64,000 nucleotides of DNA from contig JAWVYS010000006.1 in NCBI GenBank assembly GCA_033722555.1, positions 1 to 64,000 of the forward strand, in the 5' to 3' direction. This document shows, piece after piece, positions 17,842 to 27,015 of the stretch (positions are counted from its first letter, which is position 1; each line of letters opens with the position of its first letter). This stretch comes from Brumimicrobium sp033722555 (GTDB lineage Bacteria > Bacteroidota > Bacteroidia > Flavobacteriales_D > Crocinitomicaceae). The notes under the pieces were generated by a model, which had not been told where the DNA came from, searched no databases, and saw nothing but the letters and a program-made list of their open reading frames with translations. Both the position numbers and the translations under genes were made by a program.

Positions 17842-18012
17842 CTACACTATCACCTTTATATTTACAAATATACAAAATGCTTAGCGTTTTGCGAAGTATT
17901 TATAGTTTATTTAACATTTCACCTAAAAATACTTTGATGACGACGTGTTACAGCCCCACGCTACTGCGCGATTATATCGGGTTGTTGTCTGAATCCAAAC
18001 AAAAATACTTAT

Positions 18013-18435
18013 TCAGTTCCAACAACCACTACTCCACTCAAAATATGCAACTTCAGCAGCGAACACGATGCACCACGAAGTAGCACCGATAGGTAATCGT
18101 ACACGAGCGGGGGGGAAAGTAAAAAGCTCATCTACCTGATAACTGCTACCCTTTAAAATCGGATAAGGTCTCTTTAGATGATTTCCAATTTTAAGAATCC
18201 TTCGAATAACTGTATTTGGTGAAATCAATAATATTCTTGCCGTACTTCTAATACCGCATCCTTCTTTGGTTAACAATATCAATTGTTCATCACTTACCGT
18301 GAACGAAGTATAACTATATGAAGATTGAAAAGAATTTCCACGATATTTACATCTATAACGCTGAACTCCTATTTTACTTTTACCATTTTTCACCGAATGA
18401 TTTCCACACTTTTTAAACTCCATTTTTCCATCCAC
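18013..18435 (-). pseudogene. IS1-family transposase remnant, interrupted by a REP-like repeat
   Basis: The first ~105 codons match the IS1 transposase N-terminus: zinc-finger-like KKCGNHSVKNGKSKIGVQRY, helix-turn-helix with SDEQLILLTKEGCGIRSTAR, and YQVDEL where the first catalytic Asp sits. The zinc finger has lost Cys residues (CKYRG where CK-x-CG is expected). After VDELFTF the frame runs into REP copy 3 and ends in unrelated sequence, so most of the catalytic domain is missing. Not functional. Confidence 0.78.
18075..18114 (+). repeat. REP-like palindromic repeat, copy 3, inside the IS1 remnant
   Basis: Same as copy 1 except one base, with a longer G-run. A decayed partial element (GCGAACACGATGCACCACG, ~18058) directly precedes it. 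Confidence 0.75.
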
Positions 18436-18681
18436 TCTTTTGACACACGTACAACGAACTTATTGATTTTGAAGCGTCAAATTTGAACAAAAAAGTGGGA
18501 TGTTAGAGATGATTACCAAGTTTATTTTAAGAGATATTTAAAATAAATCCTGATCTTAAGACTTTTGGATAATTACTTGGCCAATATCCACTCTTTGGAT
18601 ACACTACCAAAACCAGAGGATTACAAACTTAAAAGTAAATAACACCATTTCTGGAACATTACCATTATGAATATTAAGCAT
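18436..18681. other. Non-coding spacer between IS1 remnant and lipoprotein gene
   Basis: 246 nt, AT-rich. No ORF, hairpin or RNA gene recognised. Probably decayed mobile DNA. Confidence 0.4.
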
Positions 18682-19137
18682 TTACATTTTATATACATCT
18701 CCGTTAATTTCTCGATAGTATCCAGTAAGAGAGTCGTTCGAAAGAGAAAAGGTGTATCTTTCAATACACGCTGCACTTTGATGACCATTTTTTACATTAT
18801 TCATTTGTTTTAGACTAATCGTTAACTTGTCATGTTTCGTTGAATGAGAAAGAACTGGTTCAAGTCTATTTTTAGCATCTTTCATAATTGAGGCTCGTCC
18901 TAATGAATCCATTTTACAAAACTGTCTCTCTACACGAAATGACAGTTTAAGAAAATACTTGCCAGTTGTTGTTTTTTTCCTTATCGATTCATAATCCAAC
19001 TCTAATACTGCTGAACATCCATGAATGTTAGAAATTTTCTTAAGTACAGTTTTCTCTTCATGTGAAAGGTCAACTATCTTTCTACCGCAGCCATAAACAA
19101 ATAGTAAAATTATAATCAAAATCTTAGTCTGCTCCAT
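18682..19137 (-). CDS. Small lipoprotein, candidate immunity protein for the RHS lipase tip
   Basis: 151 residues. Very short signal peptide with lipobox FVYGC (Cys ~17), mature start CGRKIVD. The rest is charged, with two further Cys pairs and no family I recognise. Its start overlaps the end of the RHS-tip gene by 14 nt, so both are translated from one mRNA. RHS and other polymorphic toxins are normally followed directly by their immunity gene, and lipase effectors often have lipoprotein immunity partners in the periplasm. The immunity role is inferred from position and lipobox. Confidence 0.65.
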   Translation of the reverse strand: MEQTKILIIILLFVYGCGRKIVDLSHEEKTVLKKISNIHGCSAVLELDYESIRKKTTTGKYFLKLSFRVERQFCKMDSLGRASIMKDAKNRLEPVLSHSTKHDKLTISLKQMNNVKNGHQSAACIERYTFSLSNDSLTGYYREINGDVYKM

Positions 19138-20182
19138 ATTCTTTTGTTTCTACTGAATTTGGCTCTGCATAAGGCCTGTAAAAGTTGGCACTTGCATTAA
19201 AAGGATTTGTTGTTTTGAAAATAGCGCCTATATTTTTTCTGACTATATCAAAGTCTGTTCCAAATACAGTTCCATGTGATTCATATTCAGTCCAGGTTCT
19301 TGTTGTTGCACTTGTTGCATCAGCTTCATATGTCCTATGGGTCAAATCAGTTTTAGAAAAACTAATATATTTTAAATCTCTGAGTTCATTGAATACTCCT
19401 CCATTTTTTGTTGTACCGTGCCTTGTTAGAACATCTAAGTCACTTCTGCTAACAACTCCAAAGTTTTTTACATTTCCAGCTCTAGAGTATTCACTAACCA
19501 CGGGGTCACCTTTATAGCCAATTTGATAAGATTCGATATCATCTGGAACAGAAAATTCTTCTGGCTGATGTGCTGATAAGAGCACTATATTATCAACCTT
19601 ATAGGTTCCCTCCTCCTGAAAGTATTCTGCCATTCCAGCGGAAAAAGCCGCACCCATGCTATGTCCAACTAAATTAATTACCTCGTCCTCACTCATACCT
19701 TTGGTTAAATCTTTGAAGTTTGCTTTAGCATACTCATATCCTGCATTATAATTCTCTTCTCCTGAAGCTGTTGCACCTATTTGGTTTCCATCAACCCATT
19801 GAGTTTGTCCACTGTAATCATTAAAAAAGTTTTGAGCACTTTCTTCGAAATTATTACTCCAATACGATTCACAACACTCTGATGCTCCTAAACCCTCAGC
19901 TACATCACGAGTATTGTAGTAACCATTCACTATTATTATCCTTTTCCCATCAGGGTCAATTGCAATTATAGGCATGTTATTAACAAAGTTATACGGAGAC
20001 AAACCGGGGTATTTAAGTTCTAGTGGGTCTCGATTTAGCCATCTTCCTATTCTCGCATCATACATCCGTGCCCCAAAATCATAACTACTTCCAACAATAT
20101 CTTTAACCTCGTCATCACTCTCCATACCGTTGAATCCATAACGGTACTCATCAGTACTAAAGCTTCTGTTCGGCATTTGCAT
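19124..20182 (-). CDS. Orphan RHS C-terminal tip with lipase-like (alpha/beta-hydrolase) toxin domain
   Basis: 352 residues. Residues 1-70 are the end of an RHS core: MQMPNRSFS, YRYGFNGMESDDE, YDFGARMYDARIGRWLNRDP, SPYNFVNNMPIIAIDPDGK. After this junction a distinct ~280-residue domain begins. It carries INLVGHSMGAAFS with nucleophile Ser175, the lipase/esterase elbow, and possible acid and base residues in KGDPVVS and YESHGT. There is no signal peptide and no RHS shell. In frame just upstream of the ATG lies CCC TTT GGA, reading PFGMQMP as in full RHS proteins, preceded by a stop. Hence it is a displaced tip cut off from its core, 16 nt after the DUF4249 gene. Confidence 0.82.
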   Translation of the reverse strand: MQMPNRSFSTDEYRYGFNGMESDDEVKDIVGSSYDFGARMYDARIGRWLNRDPLELKYPGLSPYNFVNNMPIIAIDPDGKRIIIVNGYYNTRDVAEGLGASECCESYWSNNFEESAQNFFNDYSGQTQWVDGNQIGATASGEENYNAGYEYAKANFKDLTKGMSEDEVINLVGHSMGAAFSAGMAEYFQEEGTYKVDNIVLLSAHQPEEFSVPDDIESYQIGYKGDPVVSEYSRAGNVKNFGVVSRSDLDVLTRHGTTKNGGVFNELRDLKYISFSKTDLTHRTYEADATSATTRTWTEYESHGTVFGTDFDIVRKNIGAIFKTTNPFNASANFYRPYAEPNSVETKEYGAD

Positions 20183-20198
20183 TCCAAAGGGTTAACAA

Positions 20199-21278
20199 TC
20201 AGTTACAGGCAAAACTGTATCCTTGAGCGATGTCGTTGACGTGGTCACTGCAGAAGCCAAGGTTAAAGGTATACGCCCCCTCACACAGTTCTCTGGTTGA
20301 GTTTACACTCAAGGCTCTGATGTTTGGATTGGATGGGTCCTGTACGGGTTTATACTGAGATACAGAAGTACGCGCTGAAAAGATTCCAATACCTCCGTTT
20401 ACATTCGAGAAAGTAGGTTTGGTTTGTGCCAGGGAAGATGTCGGCTCGTTTACAAGCATGTAGGTATGAAGATCTTCAGAACCGGCAGTAATTATTATTT
20501 CAAAAGCCTCGGGTGTTCTCCTTGTCACATTCGGATCAACCGGAATACTGTTTCTACAAAGCTCATAAAACTGCTCACCGCTCGCAGAAAATGTTCCCGT
20601 GGTTGAAATGAGGTCATCACCGTCCAAGGAACCAAGGTTCCATAAAAGAGATTTCAACACACTACCTGAAGGGGTGGTTTCAACATAATCAAAGCGTAAT
20701 TTCGCCTTAAAAACAACACCTGTACCCTTCGAAAAGGAAAAAGATTGAGTACGATACCCGTTGGCCGGAACGTTCGCTTCCGCAAATCCAATCTGCTGAT
20801 TTTGGTTCGGAAAGGTAATATTGATGTCTTGTACCAGCTCCGTTTGACCGGTAACAATGTGTCGACCATTTTCAATATTGATATTTAGTCTGTAAATAGC
20901 ATTCTGGTCCAGATCGTTTGCTTTGAAATAATACAACTTCTGTTCGGGATAATAGAACATCCCGGGTACTTTATTCTCGATGATAGTATCCTGTAATGTC
21001 CATGATCTAACGACATTTCCGCTTATCACCTCTTCGATCACGGCATCCACCTGATTGAAATAGGATGAATCAGGAACTGCGGCGAATTCCTGTGCGTTCC
21101 CGTCACCCAAAAAAGTTTTATTCAGTTTGAGGTAATGATACTCTTCGTTCGGATCGAGCAGGCAGTGTACCACGGCTCTCTCCTGATATTCACCATTTAC
21201 GCTAAATTCCGTCTGGCAGGATACAAGAAGTATCAGGCCGGTAAGTATGTAAAAAATATGTTGCTTTGTCATAATCAT
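20199..21278 (-). CDS. DUF4249 family lipoprotein
   Basis: 359 residues. Signal peptide with lipobox LILLVSC, mature start CQTEFSVNGEYQERAVVHCL. The conserved opening (VHCLLDPNEEYHYLKLNKTF) and the C-terminal CEGAYTFNLGFCSD are DUF4249 features. DUF4249 lipoproteins are often coded beside TonB-dependent receptors, but no receptor is next to it here. Its C-terminus is intact, so the RHS fragment was inserted after, not within, it. A second in-frame ATG (codon 3) is an equally good start. Confidence 0.82.
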   Translation of the reverse strand: MIMTKQHIFYILTGLILLVSCQTEFSVNGEYQERAVVHCLLDPNEEYHYLKLNKTFLGDGNAQEFAAVPDSSYFNQVDAVIEEVISGNVVRSWTLQDTIIENKVPGMFYYPEQKLYYFKANDLDQNAIYRLNINIENGRHIVTGQTELVQDINITFPNQNQQIGFAEANVPANGYRTQSFSFSKGTGVVFKAKLRFDYVETTPSGSVLKSLLWNLGSLDGDDLISTTGTFSASGEQFYELCRNSIPVDPNVTRRTPEAFEIIITAGSEDLHTYMLVNEPTSSLAQTKPTFSNVNGGIGIFSARTSVSQYKPVQDPSNPNIRALSVNSTRELCEGAYTFNLGFCSDHVNDIAQGYSFACN

Positions 21279-21357
21279 AATTGTCCGGTAAATTTATAAA
21301 AAAATAAGACGTGAACATACCCGATCAGACAATGAAACGAACCGTTCAGACATTTAT

Positions 21358-22422
21358 TTATTTGACGCGGTTCATTCCCATCGCTTTCAACATCCATTTT
21401 GGAAGCGACTTCTCAGGGTTTCGGTTCTTAAGGTTTATATACCAGCCCCATTTTTTCATCACGGGAACTTTATGCGTTTCGACAAACTCTATCCACGTTC
21501 CATCAGGATCCTCGATGTAGGAAAATCGTCCTCCGGCTTCGCCCATATCAAAAGTATCTCCGCTGTCTACCGTAAATTCAAAACCGTTCTTTTCACATTC
21601 CTCTTTCAATTCATCCATGCCTCGCACATCGAAGCAAAGATGAATGAATCCCCAGTCACCCCAGTATCGATTTTCAAATATTTTTCTACAGTCATTCCTT
21701 TCGAGGGACTGAACAAGTTCAATTTTTGTCGGACCAAGCAGCGGAGCGAAAGGCCCTTTGCGTAGTTCAGGATGTGAAAGAAGCACTCTTCTGACCTTCT
21801 TATCGCCGCCGGGCAAACTGGAAAAACAATCAAATACTCCGGTCTCATCGTACTCAATTTTGGTATAACCAAGAATATCCGCGTATAGTTTGAGTGAATC
21901 TTCGATATTACTGACACCGATCAGAGCACCGGCTACACCGCCTGTTTTCCCCGGAAACCGGGTATTTTTAAAAGTAGTTTTCTCCTCAACAACGTTGAAT
22001 AAATTACCGTTGGGATCGTACACAAAAAAATGAGGCTCTCCATGAGGAGTTTTGCGCAGTTCTCCAACCAGATCTGCTCCATTTGCTTTCATGTAATCAT
22101 AAGAAGCCTGAACATCCCTGGATTTTATTCTACATGCATAGAGGCCGTAATCGCCCAACTGTACTTCAAAATCGGTTTTTTCGGTATTCCGGCTCGTAAA
22201 TTGCCATATCTCAAAGCCCCCTCCTCCTTCAATGGATAGCGCTAAAGTTGCGGTTCTTGAATGAATCTCTCCGCCGGTATAACGAGTCATTAAAGGAGCC
22301 TCTGCAGCCTCCTCGAAAATTCGGACATCCACACCGAAAAATTTTCTATACCATTTCCATATCTCCTGAACATCGGGAACTCCTATCCCCATTTGCTGAA
22401 TTCCACAGATCAATTTTGCCAT
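21358..22422 (-). CDS. VOC-superfamily protein with two glyoxalase-like modules
   Basis: 354 residues. Two vicinal-oxygen-chelate halves: residues ~5-150 (GIQQMGIGVPDVQEIWKWYR ... HFFVYDPNGNLFNVVEE) and ~165-320 (GVSNIEDSLKLYADILGY ... FIHLCFDVRG ... FSYIEDPDGTWIEFVE). The metal-ligand pattern of His and terminal Glu is seen in the second half (His near IHLCF, Glu in IEFVE), and less clearly in the first. Dioxygenase, glyoxalase or isomerase activity cannot be told. It follows the divergent histidine-kinase gene and is likely monocistronic. Confidence 0.78.
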   Translation of the reverse strand: MAKLICGIQQMGIGVPDVQEIWKWYRKFFGVDVRIFEEAAEAPLMTRYTGGEIHSRTATLALSIEGGGGFEIWQFTSRNTEKTDFEVQLGDYGLYACRIKSRDVQASYDYMKANGADLVGELRKTPHGEPHFFVYDPNGNLFNVVEEKTTFKNTRFPGKTGGVAGALIGVSNIEDSLKLYADILGYTKIEYDETGVFDCFSSLPGGDKKVRRVLLSHPELRKGPFAPLLGPTKIELVQSLERNDCRKIFENRYWGDWGFIHLCFDVRGMDELKEECEKNGFEFTVDSGDTFDMGEAGGRFSYIEDPDGTWIEFVETHKVPVMKKWGWYINLKNRNPEKSLPKWMLKAMGMNRVK

Positions 22423-22564
22423 GAACCTTGTGTTTTGCGCAAAAATAATATTCTTTTATTTATGTATTCCCCTGCCGGGTTATAAAGTTGAGGGGAATCG
22501 GAAGTTAAAATTTTGAATTTAAAATAATTATGTGTAAAGTTGTATAGTGTTCTAATCTCATTCA

Positions 22565-24133
22565 TTGAAAAACAGACTGAAAAATAGTATCATGACCTTC
22601 TCCCTATTCCTCTCGGGTTTTCTTTCAGCGCAGAAGATCGAATTCACTCCGGAAGAACAAATGTGGATTAAAGATCATCCGGTTGTTCATTTCGGTTACG
22701 AACCGCGGTGGGAACCCTATGAAATCTATGAGGACGGAGAATACGGAGGAATCGTAGGAGAATATGTAAAAATCATTGAAGAAGAGACAGGCATTGATAT
22801 GCGGCCCATTCCAAATCTTACCTGGGATGAATCCATGCAAGGACTAATCAGCGGTACCATAAACGTAGTTCCAAGCTGTGCAGTTACTCCACAGCGAGAA
22901 AAGCTGTTTCATTTCACCGATATTTACATCAAAGATCCGATTGTTGTCTTAACAAACCCGGAAGGGACTTACATCGGAAATATTTCAGACCTGAAAGGAA
23001 AAACCGTTGCGTTATCAAAAAACTATTACACCATTGAATTGGTCAGGGAAGCTTTTCCTGAAATCAGGATCATCGAAAAAAAGAGCATTGCAGAATGTCT
23101 TGAGAGTGTTCGAAGAGGTGAATCAGAGGCCTTTATCGGCAATCTTCACGTAATCACTTATTATACGAATCACAAAGGTTTTGAGGATCTCAAAATAGCG
23201 TGCCCGACCCCTTTCAAAAATACAGGAATCGCACTGGCAGTGAATCCCGAGTTCATTGTATTTCGAGATATCGCACAAAAAGTGCTCAGCAACATTCCAC
23301 ACAGCAGAAAACACGCGATCAGAAGTAGCTTCATCGCTCAGTCGAGTGATGGAGTTTTTTTCAGTACGAATTTTACGATCTGGGCAGTTATTATCGCTGT
23401 TGCCGTTATAATTATTGCAGGTATACTTTATTATTGGAACAAGGTCCTTAGGGGAATTCTAAAAAGAAAGAAAATCACCGAACAACAGCTCAAGGAGTCT
23501 CTGGTGGCTTTGAAGAAACAGGATGCTGAAAAGAAAGTACTGCTGCAGGAAATCCATCACCGCGTAAAGAATAATTTGCAGGTGGTTTCGAGTATGATCC
23601 GATTACAGGCCAACGTAAATCAGGATCCCAATGCCGTAAAAACACTTAATGAGGCTGTCGACAGGGTAAAAACCATTGCGCTCATCCATGATAAGATTTA
23701 TAAATCCAGTGAAATCAGCACCATAAATCTTGAGGAATACGTCCGTTCTCTTTATGAAGATATTGAATCTCAATACAGCCATGAGAAACGCATTCATTTT
23801 CGGGTAGAAACAGGAGATATTCGCGTACCGGTAGATACCATTGTTCCACTGGCTTTAATACTCAACGAACTGATCACCAATAGTTTTAAATATGCCTTTA
23901 AAAATACTCAGTCGCCACGGATAGAAATTCATTTTTCGGCACTCAGTCCAAGGGGTTTAAAAATGGATTACCACGACAATGGGCTTTGGTTTGAGAATAC
24001 GGAAAGTGATTATTTCGGCACCTCACTGATTGAAATTTTTACGGATCAGCTCGAAGGGGATTTTGAGCTAAATAAGGGAGAAGAAGGAACCGCTTATTCT
24101 TTTCATTTTAACGCTGTAAAGACTGAAAAATAA
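22565..24133 (+). CDS. Sensor histidine kinase with periplasmic solute-binding domain
   Basis: 522 residues. Signal sequence, then a type-3 solute-binding-protein domain (~22-255; HFGYEPRWEPYEIYEDGEYG, LKGKTVALSKNYY). One transmembrane helix (~267-289), then an HWE/HisKA_2-type kinase: LLQEIHHRVKNNLQVVSSMI with the phospho-His at 331/332, a later N-box (LILNELITNSFKYAF) and a shortened ATPase end (DYHDNGLWF, GTSLIEIF). The family usually phosphorylates a separate regulator; none is adjacent. Start taken as TTG 22565, which keeps the charged N-region (KNRLKNS); ATG 22592 is the alternative. Ligand probably a small amino-acid-like molecule, unproven. Confidence 0.88.
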   Translation: MKNRLKNSIMTFSLFLSGFLSAQKIEFTPEEQMWIKDHPVVHFGYEPRWEPYEIYEDGEYGGIVGEYVKIIEEETGIDMRPIPNLTWDESMQGLISGTINVVPSCAVTPQREKLFHFTDIYIKDPIVVLTNPEGTYIGNISDLKGKTVALSKNYYTIELVREAFPEIRIIEKKSIAECLESVRRGESEAFIGNLHVITYYTNHKGFEDLKIACPTPFKNTGIALAVNPEFIVFRDIAQKVLSNIPHSRKHAIRSSFIAQSSDGVFFSTNFTIWAVIIAVAVIIIAGILYYWNKVLRGILKRKKITEQQLKESLVALKKQDAEKKVLLQEIHHRVKNNLQVVSSMIRLQANVNQDPNAVKTLNEAVDRVKTIALIHDKIYKSSEISTINLEEYVRSLYEDIESQYSHEKRIHFRVETGDIRVPVDTIVPLALILNELITNSFKYAFKNTQSPRIEIHFSALSPRGLKMDYHDNGLWFENTESDYFGTSLIEIFTDQLEGDFELNKGEEGTAYSFHFNAVKTEK

Positions 24134-24149
24134 GTCTGAAGACGAAAAA

Positions 24150-26627
24150 TTAAAAGTTGAATTTCATGTTTCGCCGATCGAGTAATGCAAAACTTACTTT
24201 AAATGTATTTCTAGGACTGATCTGGTTTCCGTCTGAGAAGACAGCATACAAGCCGATTCTAAGTCTCCTTCTTGAAAATTTGAAAACCCTTTCCAGGCCC
24301 GCAAAAAACTCATAGTGCTGCCAGTTGTGCTCGGGAACCCAGAGATACCCCCCTCCGGCCACCGTTCCTATGCGGGTTTTTTTCATGAAAGGAATCTTAC
24401 TTGTAAGCGAACCATTGAAATGATGAATGAAATGCGATTCAAAATACCAGTTTAAAGTGGGCAAGGACGTATCCAGATCCTGGTAGGAAAATAATGGGTT
24501 CGAAAACCAAATCGGATCTGAGCGTCGGTGGTATTTATAATCGACTTCTCTCAGACCTTTCGCATTGAGGAATTTACCTGAAGTAGCATGATAGGATGAA
24601 GTACCGAAGGTAAGTATTTTGAAAGTCTGCCGAATACCGAGTCTCAAATAATCATGATTGATATCACTCCCCAAGAGCTGAGGAACGCCTTTTTCATAAT
24701 ATGCATAAAACGTAGGCCATTTGGAGCCAAGAATGACCTTCCTTTTCGGTTCGCGCATATACTTCTGAAACGGCGTATAAGAAAGTGTGAAATCAGCAAT
24801 AAAAGCTTCATATTTCTGAAATTCCGGAGGCTCCTTGTTATCCAGCGCGTCATCAAACCAGCGGATAAATTTTGTGTCCTCCGGGATAGGTCTGCGTTGA
24901 GTGAGTCTAAAATTACTTTCGAGATAAAGGCCATTAAAAATCTCAAAATCATGGAATACTGTACCCGATGTGCTTTCAATAAAGTTATCCCTCAACAGAA
25001 TCTGGGTTGCTGCGTCGAAATTCCTAATCAGGTCGTAGTTGTGTACGAACCGCACGCCGACCGAAGCCTGTTTAAAAGGATTGTACAAATATCTTAAATC
25101 GGTTCGACCTTTAATATCCCCGTTAAGCAAACCAACATCGACGCGTGAATAGGAGTCAAAAGTTCGTTCACTGTCCCATTTTTTAAAAAAATCGAAATCA
25201 GGCCCCACACGAGGTCCGGCGATATAAATCGGTTGAATCGTGGCGGCAAGCGAACTGAGCGTCCACTGTGTTTTTTTCTCCCTGTTCCTGTGATCAATCC
25301 CGAACCAAACCACTTTCCAGAAAGTCACCCGATTAAATACCGAATCAACAGAATCTAAGTAGCTTGATTTCGTGAAAAGGTTTTCTATACTGTCTCTTTT
25401 CTTAATGTAATCAATTTCCTCGGGAGAAAGGGGAGTCATTCGTTTATCTGACCAGTAAAGAGAGTCCCTTTCGTAAGCCTCCTCGGTGGTAATCGCCAGT
25501 TCATTACCGAAATATTTTTTCGGGAAATCAGGAAAAAACTCATAATTCGAATATTTCGCGACAGTCTGACCATCATAGGATTCCTTTCTGTAGTCCACTC
25601 CATAATTCATTTCCTGACTTACAAGAAGACAAAGTGTATCCGAACTAACATCAAAATCCTGAATTACCTGAAAATAGTCATAAATGTACAAATTGCCCTT
25701 TTCGAGGGTTAGATCAATCTTTTCGACCAGCCAGGTACTGTCCTGAACCCAGATATATCCCTGCAAGGTAGATGTTACAATGTTCCGGGGTTCTATTTTG
25801 ATTTTGTTGAGTGTCGGTTTGCCATCACGTTGAATTTTTTCAACCAGTCGGTATTTATAGGAAAGAATTCCGGCTGTACTGATCGGGGACTGAATCGGCG
25901 ACTGATTCAAATCGTCCAGGTACAGCATATTCTTGAAAAAATTTATATTCGACTTGGCGGTTGTGGTATAATACAGTCTCTGGTCAGACCCTCTTTTGGA
26001 GTAGGCATTTCGAATTTCACGCACATTGTTTGGTGGGGCATAATTTCGTTGCAACTCTACCTCAACCATGTTCATATTATTCAGTTGACCGAGTTTTTCT
26101 TCCTTAAGTTCCTCAATTGACCGGATTTCCTCGTCTTCTTCTTTTTCTTCCTTCTCAGGACTGAGTTCTCTGTTATCTTTCGCCTTGATATACACATCAC
26201 ATCGGTAGGGGTACTGATTAAAATCAAGACTATCCTTAATTTCAACCACCTTCATAATAATGTCTCTTCCCGGATTCGTTTTTTTAACAGAGTATTCAAA
26301 ACTTTCCAGTTCCTTTATGTTTATTGGGAAGAGCTGCATATTTTTGATATTCTCACCTTGATTAACGACAACAAAAACCTCCCTGGGTTCGAACCCGGGT
26401 GCGTCATAAACCATGTAATATTCTCCTTCCTGAAGTCTCATGAGGTAATTACCCTCAACATCTGCCCGTGTGCGCAGTTCAGGAGCGTTTTTCACATAAA
26501 TATCTGCCATTGGAATCCCCAGATTCGTTTCATCAACGATCTTTCCTTTCAAAATCTCCTGTGCCCGAAAGACCGGATTATAAAAACCGGTAATCAGCAG
26601 AAGTAATAAAGGAAGGCATTTGTGCAT
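24150..26627 (-). CDS. DUF5686/carboxypeptidase-regulatory-like outer-membrane protein
   Basis: 825 residues. Signal peptide ends near VFRAQ. Residues ~25-105 form a carboxypeptidase-regulatory-like Ig fold (ILKGKIVDETNLGIPMADIY). The middle contains the DUF5686-type segment (LESFEYSVKKTNPGRDIIMK) and an acidic stretch EEKEEDEE. The C-terminal ~400 residues are barrel-like strands ending with KVSFALLDRRNMKFNF, C-terminal Phe. Probably an outer-membrane barrel with a periplasmic plug-like fold. Last gene of the long minus-strand run that begins at coaX. Confidence 0.85.
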   Translation of the reverse strand: MHKCLPLLLLLITGFYNPVFRAQEILKGKIVDETNLGIPMADIYVKNAPELRTRADVEGNYLMRLQEGEYYMVYDAPGFEPREVFVVVNQGENIKNMQLFPINIKELESFEYSVKKTNPGRDIIMKVVEIKDSLDFNQYPYRCDVYIKAKDNRELSPEKEEKEEDEEIRSIEELKEEKLGQLNNMNMVEVELQRNYAPPNNVREIRNAYSKRGSDQRLYYTTTAKSNINFFKNMLYLDDLNQSPIQSPISTAGILSYKYRLVEKIQRDGKPTLNKIKIEPRNIVTSTLQGYIWVQDSTWLVEKIDLTLEKGNLYIYDYFQVIQDFDVSSDTLCLLVSQEMNYGVDYRKESYDGQTVAKYSNYEFFPDFPKKYFGNELAITTEEAYERDSLYWSDKRMTPLSPEEIDYIKKRDSIENLFTKSSYLDSVDSVFNRVTFWKVVWFGIDHRNREKKTQWTLSSLAATIQPIYIAGPRVGPDFDFFKKWDSERTFDSYSRVDVGLLNGDIKGRTDLRYLYNPFKQASVGVRFVHNYDLIRNFDAATQILLRDNFIESTSGTVFHDFEIFNGLYLESNFRLTQRRPIPEDTKFIRWFDDALDNKEPPEFQKYEAFIADFTLSYTPFQKYMREPKRKVILGSKWPTFYAYYEKGVPQLLGSDINHDYLRLGIRQTFKILTFGTSSYHATSGKFLNAKGLREVDYKYHRRSDPIWFSNPLFSYQDLDTSLPTLNWYFESHFIHHFNGSLTSKIPFMKKTRIGTVAGGGYLWVPEHNWQHYEFFAGLERVFKFSRRRLRIGLYAVFSDGNQISPRNTFKVSFALLDRRNMKFNF

Positions 26628-26646
26628 AGTTTATATCTGACAGGGA

Positions 26647-27015
26647 TTAAATGGAATTGATAAATTCATAAGTTACCCAACGGATCTTTCTTTTATCAGC
26701 CAAAAAATCCTCCACGGAATGATCAAAGATAAGTCCCTCAAAATAATCGACCAATAAAAACTTTGTTAAAAGACTGTCATAGGTGATGATATAACTTTTT
26801 GAAGGATGATCGGTGGAGGTAATAATATCCTTCTCAAATAGCCATTTGTCATTTCTGTCTTTGTAACCGGTACATTTATCCTGCTGCAGAAACTCGATCG
26901 GGGAACCATTCCAGAAATAAAGGGATTTTGAAAAAAGGGTATAATTCCCTATTTCTCTTCTGTATCCTACGATTTCGTCGCCATTACGAAGTCTGAAATC
27001 ATCGCTTGTCAGCAT
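26647..27015 (-). CDS. Hypothetical small protein, weak YopX-like motif
   Basis: 122 residues. The only suggestive motif is CTGYKDRNDKWLFEKDII (about 48-65), like the T-G-x-D-x-x-G-x-x-I/LFEGDI core of YopX-type proteins of phages and plasmids. Otherwise unknown, cytosolic by composition. Its start overlaps the upstream membrane-protein gene by 17 nt, so it belongs to the lptC run. The YopX name is tentative. Confidence 0.6.
   Translation of the reverse strand: MLTSDDFRLRNGDEIVGYRREIGNYTLFSKSLYFWNGSPIEFLQQDKCTGYKDRNDKWLFEKDIITSTDHPSKSYIITYDSLLTKFLLVDYFEGLIFDHSVEDFLADKRKIRWVTYEFINSI

Noticed and set aside
16791..18114. CRISPR-like repeats
   Set aside because: Only three copies with unequal spacing and different hairpins, genes between them, and no cas genes.
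24654..25097. Plus-strand ORF of 147 codons
   Set aside because: Lies opposite the DUF5686 coding region and has no family motif; its composition is that of an antisense reading.
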